NCBI RefSeq assembly: GCF_002080045.1 | Contig: NZ_MUIN01000009.1 | Coordinates: forward strand, 237,098 to 301,097 | DNA: 64,000 bases | Origin: Pseudomonas sp. Bc-h | GTDB taxonomy: Bacteria > Pseudomonadota > Gammaproteobacteria > Pseudomonadales > Pseudomonadaceae | Direction: 5' to 3' | Shown: piece after piece, positions 60,585-64,000 of the stretch | How the letters are laid out: each line of letters begins with the position of its first letter | Position numbering within the stretch: the stretch's first letter is position 1 | The notes under the pieces: generated by a model | Seen by the model: the letters and a program-made list of their open reading frames with translations, nothing else | What the model was told of the DNA's origin: nothing | Database searches by the model: none | Program-made: the position numbers and the translations under genes

Positions 60585-61544
60585 TCAACTCACCAATCCG
60601 GGCGCTGGGCCAAGTTCTGCGCGCAGCTTGCTCAACGCCGCATATGCCTTGTCACGATACGCCAGCAACTCGGCGCGTTTTTCCGGATCGATGTCGAGGA
60701 AACCATGGCCTGACTTGAGCCCGAAGTTGCCGCCGTCCACCAGATCCTGCAGGGCTTTCGGCGCAGCCAGGCGCTCGCCATAGGTGCCCGCCAGGGTCTT
60801 GTAGGACGAGGCATACACATCGAGCCCGGCCATGTCGCCGATGGCGAACGGGCCGAACAATGCCAGGCGGAAACCGAAGGCATTACTCACCACCAGATCG
60901 ACTTGCTCAGGTGTTGCCAGCCCCTCTTCCACCACCATCACGGCTTCTTTATAAAGCGCGAACTGCAAGCGGTTGGCGACGAAACCCGGGGTGTCCGCGA
61001 CTCGCGCTGGAACCTTGCCCACCGCGCGAATCAACGCTTCGAGCGTGTCCACATGGGCAGGCAAAGTGTGCTCGCTGGCGATCAGCTCGACACTGGGAAT
61101 GAACGGCGCCGGGTTCATCCAGTGCACCCCCATGAAACGCTCGGGATGGCTGACGAACTTCGCCAGTTCGCCAATCGGAATCGCCGAGGTGTTGGTACCA
61201 ATGATGGTATCGGCCGCACACGCCGCCGAAACGCGGCTCAACACATCGCGCTTGATGTCCATCGACTCAGGCACGGCTTCGGTCACGTAATCCACGCCTT
61301 CCACAGCTTCTTCGATGGAACCGGCAGCCGTCAGATTGGCCGACAGCCTGGCGTGGGCATCCTCGGGAAACAGCCCGGCTTCGGCAAACGCCTTGGCCTG
61401 TTTCAGCAGACGCTCGAGGTTATCCTTGGCAACACTGGCTGACACATCGCCCAACACCACCTGTGCCCCACCCAGCGCCAACACCTGAGCAATGCCACCG
61501 CCCATGTAACCGGAACCGACAACAGCGACTTTCTTGATGGTCAT
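60585..61544 (-). CDS. 3-hydroxyacyl-CoA dehydrogenase
   Basis: 319 residues. The NAD-binding VAVVGSGYMGGGIAQVLALGG opens the protein, followed by the active-site GVHWMNPAPFIPSVELI (catalytic His) and GFVANRLQFALYKEAV in the helical domain. It oxidises 3-hydroxyacyl-CoA to the ketoacyl-CoA. It is transcribed toward the catabolic operon and shares its terminator; its own upstream partner is the MFS gene 37 bases away, so a two-gene operon is likely. Confidence 0.92.
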   Translation of the reverse strand: MTIKKVAVVGSGYMGGGIAQVLALGGAQVVLGDVSASVAKDNLERLLKQAKAFAEAGLFPEDAHARLSANLTAAGSIEEAVEGVDYVTEAVPESMDIKRDVLSRVSAACAADTIIGTNTSAIPIGELAKFVSHPERFMGVHWMNPAPFIPSVELIASEHTLPAHVDTLEALIRAVGKVPARVADTPGFVANRLQFALYKEAVMVVEEGLATPEQVDLVVSNAFGFRLALFGPFAIGDMAGLDVYASSYKTLAGTYGERLAAPKALQDLVDGGNFGLKSGHGFLDIDPEKRAELLAYRDKAYAALSKLRAELGPAPGLVS

Positions 61545-61581
61545 ACACTAACTCCCAGCTAAAAGATGAATGACGCGCCGA

Positions 61582-62934
61582 TCAGAGGTGCTGATCGCTG
61601 CGGTCCTTGAGGGTGGAAAGGGCCAGCGCGGCAATCACACCGCCAGCGGCCAGATAGGCGGCGCCGGCGTAACCGGTGCCAAAGCTGACCAGCAGGAAGG
61701 AGGCGATCAGCGGTGCCGGCCCGCCCGCCACCAGCGATGACATCTGGTAACCGACACCCGCGCCGGTGTAGCGGACGTGCACCGGGAAGTGTTCGGAAAT
61801 CAGCGACGCCTGCGCGCCGTATTGAATGGCGTGGGGTACCAGAGAAAGGGTGATCGCTATGAAGATCCAGGTCTCGTTACCCGAATTCAGGACCCAGAAA
61901 TACGGGAACGCCATAAGGATCAACACCGCACAACCGAAGTAGTACATGTTCCGGCGCCCGACCCGGTCGGCGAGGTTGGAGAAGATCGGCAACAGGATCA
62001 GATCCAGTACCGCCGCTGCCAGGGTTGCGAGCAAGACAAAGGTGCGTGAGACATGAGCATTCTGTGTCGCGTAATCGAGAATGAATGCAGTGAAAATGTA
62101 GAACGGCATCTGCTCGGACATCCGCAGAAACGCCACTTTCACGATCTCGCGCCAGTGATGCTTGACCACGAACTTGAGCGGGCTTTTCTCGATCTGCTGG
62201 CTCTGTTTCTTGGCCGCGAACGACGGGGTTTCTTCGATAGCCAGGCGCACGAACAAACCGACCACTACCAGAATTCCCGAGAGCAGGAATGGAATGCGCC
62301 AGCCCCACTCAAGGAAGTGTTCACCCGTGAAATAACTCGAGCCCATCACCGCAGAGGTCGACAGAATCAGACCGATCGAAGTGCCCAGTTGAGGCCATGC
62401 ACCGGCCGCTCCGCGCTTCTTCTGATCGCCCCACTCCAGCGACATCAACGCCGCCCCGCCCCATTCACCACCGACGCCGAAGCCTTGAATCAGCCGAAGC
62501 AGGATAAGGATCGCCGGCGCCCAGAGGCCGATGCTTTCATAGGTGGGCAAAAACCCGATCAGGAACGTTGCCAGGCCGGTCATCACCAGCGTCACGATGA
62601 GGGTGGTCTTGCGCCCCACCCGATCACCGTAGTGACCGAACACGGCTGCACCGATCGGGCGGATGGCGAAGGCAATGGCGAAGGAGGCGAACGACAGCAT
62701 CAAGGAGACGAGGCGATCGTGAGTGGGAAAAAATAACAACGGAAACACCAACGCGGCCGTCGCCCCGTAGATGTAATACTCGTACCACTCGATGGTGGTT
62801 CCGATCAGACTGCCCACCGACGCGCGGCGTCGCTGCTTGAGCTGATGCGCAGTGGGTTGCGCGGCGGGTTGCGCTACCGGATCAACATCGGGTCTGGCCG
62901 AGCCGCCCGCCATGGTGCCGTCGAGTGTAGACAT
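61582..62934 (-). CDS. MFS transporter, metabolite:H+ symporter family
   Basis: 450 residues and 12 predicted spans. GTTIEWYEYYIYGATAALVF at span 1, FGHYGDRVGRKTTLIV, and LIQGFGVGGEWGGAALMSLEW are hallmarks of the shikimate/ProP/KgtP branch. It probably imports an organic acid by proton symport. Together with the TRAP system this gives the region two independent uptake routes. It is divergent from the histidine phosphatase gene, and a perfect palindrome lies in the gap. Confidence 0.9.
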   Translation of the reverse strand: MSTLDGTMAGGSARPDVDPVAQPAAQPTAHQLKQRRRASVGSLIGTTIEWYEYYIYGATAALVFPLLFFPTHDRLVSLMLSFASFAIAFAIRPIGAAVFGHYGDRVGRKTTLIVTLVMTGLATFLIGFLPTYESIGLWAPAILILLRLIQGFGVGGEWGGAALMSLEWGDQKKRGAAGAWPQLGTSIGLILSTSAVMGSSYFTGEHFLEWGWRIPFLLSGILVVVGLFVRLAIEETPSFAAKKQSQQIEKSPLKFVVKHHWREIVKVAFLRMSEQMPFYIFTAFILDYATQNAHVSRTFVLLATLAAAVLDLILLPIFSNLADRVGRRNMYYFGCAVLILMAFPYFWVLNSGNETWIFIAITLSLVPHAIQYGAQASLISEHFPVHVRYTGAGVGYQMSSLVAGGPAPLIASFLLVSFGTGYAGAAYLAAGGVIAALALSTLKDRSDQHL

Positions 62935-63065
62935 GAAGCAGCCTCCGTTATTTTTATTGGGGTAGGCAAAGCGGGCAGAACGACCTGAGCAGGCCGTCTG
63001 GCGTGCGCTCTGTCTTGAGCAACGCTGTTGGTCATGTGACTGTTTCTCATTATTTGTTATTTATT

Positions 63066-63084
63066 CACATTGTCAAGCAATGTG
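63066..63084. promoter_or_regulatory. Candidate operator in the MFS/phosphatase gap
   Basis: CACATTG-TCAAG-CAATGTG is a perfect 7-5-7 inverted repeat in the AT-rich 213-base divergent region. Confidence 0.5.
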
Positions 63085-63147
63085 CGTTAATATTTCACAT
63101 ATGTACTGGCTTCTTTTCACAGCCTTTCTTCACGATCAGGATTCTTG

Positions 63148-63777
63148 ATGGATACTCACAACCCGGCTGTTCCAACCCTGTATCTGATCCGCCATGGCGA
63201 GACCGACTGGAACGCCAGAAGGCTGCTGCAGGGTCGCCGCGACATTCCACTCAATGCGGTGGGCCAGGGCCAGGCAGTGGTTTCCGGCACCTGTTTGAAA
63301 TGGCTGTTGCCCGACGCGACAACCGTCGACTTCATCGCCAGCCCGCTTGGCAGAACCCGCCAGACCATGGAAATCATTCGCCAGCAACTGGGCCTTGATG
63401 CAGCGGATTACCGCACTGACGAGCGTCTGGTGGAGATCAATTTTGGCGAGTGGGAAGGCCTTGACTGGCAACAGATCGCCGAGCGTCAACCCGAGCCTTA
63501 CCAGGCACGGCAGGCCGACCCGCTGAACTTCATTCCCACCGACGGCGAGAACTACCCCCATGTGTTCGAGCGCGTCGGCAGCCTGCTGAACTCATTGCAA
63601 CGCGATACGGTTTTGGTCGCCCACGCAGGGGTGCTGCGCAGTTGCCTTGCCCTGCTGACGGATGTGCCCGACACCGAAGTCCCACTGCTGGAGATTCCAC
63701 AGGATCAGGTGCTGATGATCCGCGGCGCCCGCTTTGCCTGGATGCGTGTCAGCACGGCGGCGGATGGCCGTAGCTGA
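63148..63777 (+). CDS. Histidine phosphatase family protein
   Basis: 209 residues from the ATG at 63148. LIRHGETDWN places the phosphohistidine at His16, the second Arg is in SPLGRTRQTMEI, the acid Glu in FGEWEG, and the second His in LVAHAGVLRS. This is the phosphoglycerate mutase-like GpmB/CobC group. The substrate is unknown. It is divergent from the MFS transporter and followed by REP elements. Confidence 0.9.
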   Translation: MDTHNPAVPTLYLIRHGETDWNARRLLQGRRDIPLNAVGQGQAVVSGTCLKWLLPDATTVDFIASPLGRTRQTMEIIRQQLGLDAADYRTDERLVEINFGEWEGLDWQQIAERQPEPYQARQADPLNFIPTDGENYPHVFERVGSLLNSLQRDTVLVAHAGVLRSCLALLTDVPDTEVPLLEIPQDQVLMIRGARFAWMRVSTAADGRS

Positions 63778-63842
63778 CACGCAACGACTTCAGCAATCGC
63801 CCCGCAGCGGCGCCGGACACAGTGTTACGGCTGGCCATGATC

Positions 63843-63962
63843 CCTGTGGGAGACGCCGGAGGTCACGACGGCAGCGATGGCTTCATGTGCCAAGTCAGCG
63901 ATTTTGAGGTTGAACCACCTGCCGCCTTCGCGACCCTCGTCACCTCGGGTTGCTCCCACAGG
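63843..63962. repeat. REP-A/REP-B composite element
   Basis: The reverse complement of the composite at 42320-42438, with a different 25-base centre: REP-A (CCTGTGGGAGACGCC to AGCGATGG) then REP-B inverted, ending GGTTGCTCCCACAGG. The remaining 38 bases to the window edge show no gene. Confidence 0.7.
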
Positions 63963-64000
63963 TTCTGTGTCTGACGCAGGATCGCGGACTCCTGCGACAC

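Overview
The window reads as a chromosomal segment of a high-GC Pseudomonas, most like the P. fluorescens group. This rests on protein content (PQQ glucose dehydrogenase Gcd, an OsmC-YcaO protein, a YghU-type GST, FecI/FecR/TonB signalling, LysR and MocR regulators) and on dispersed REP-type palindromes with a CTGTGGGAG core. I see no rRNA, tRNA, CRISPR array, insertion sequence or prophage block. Function calls come from reading motifs; no database search was run.

Layout. 0-9 kb: a cut-off cysteine hydrolase, a 27-residue hydrophobic protein gene with its own terminator, a YfcF GST, and three redox or stress loci (LysR with an exported alpha/beta-hydrolase; katG; LysR with a DJ-1/PfpI protein). 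9-18 kb: a PAS-LuxR sensor-regulator, a membrane protein, a LysR gene convergent with a citrate-type MFS plus orphan binding-protein operon, an SDR lacking its catalytic Tyr/Lys, a thioredoxin-like protein, and ibpA behind a possible RNA thermometer. 17-26 kb: a GST/TetR pair with a clear operator, the OsmC-YcaO protein, a GFA protein, a Dyp peroxidase, a gene-free 1.8-kb block of nested repeats, then yghU. 26-34 kb: NUDIX, a WYL-domain regulator divergent from an unrecognised 439-residue protein, a GGDEF-EAL protein, and small enzymes. 34-42 kb: gcd, a 50-bp perfect inverted repeat, a secreted orphan, a MocR regulator with an EamA exporter, a second EamA exporter, and a LacI regulator. 42-48 kb: a cell-surface signalling set (ECF sigma, FecR anti-sigma, TonB siderophore receptor) with a Fur-box-like site, then a sorbosone dehydrogenase-like lipoprotein.

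48-63 kb is the most coherent functional unit: a divergent LysR gene, then in one direction an iron-type alcohol dehydrogenase, a crotonase, a class III CoA-transferase, a Tat-exported TRAP binding protein with fused DctQM permease, a FlK-like thioesterase, two tandem amidohydrolase/lactonase-type enzymes, a ketoglutarate-semialdehyde-type aldehyde dehydrogenase and an exported PPC-domain protein. A convergent 3-hydroxyacyl-CoA dehydrogenase and an MHS-type MFS transporter follow. I infer uptake of an organic acid, CoA activation, side-chain processing, thioester release, ring or lactone opening and aldehyde oxidation. The substrate cannot be read from the sequence, and the combination matches no pathway I can name.

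The points most worth a second look are this catabolic cluster, the WYL regulator/unknown protein pair with its perfect 6-3-6 palindrome, the nested repeat block with a recurring pseudoknot-capable motif, and the small membrane-protein gene.
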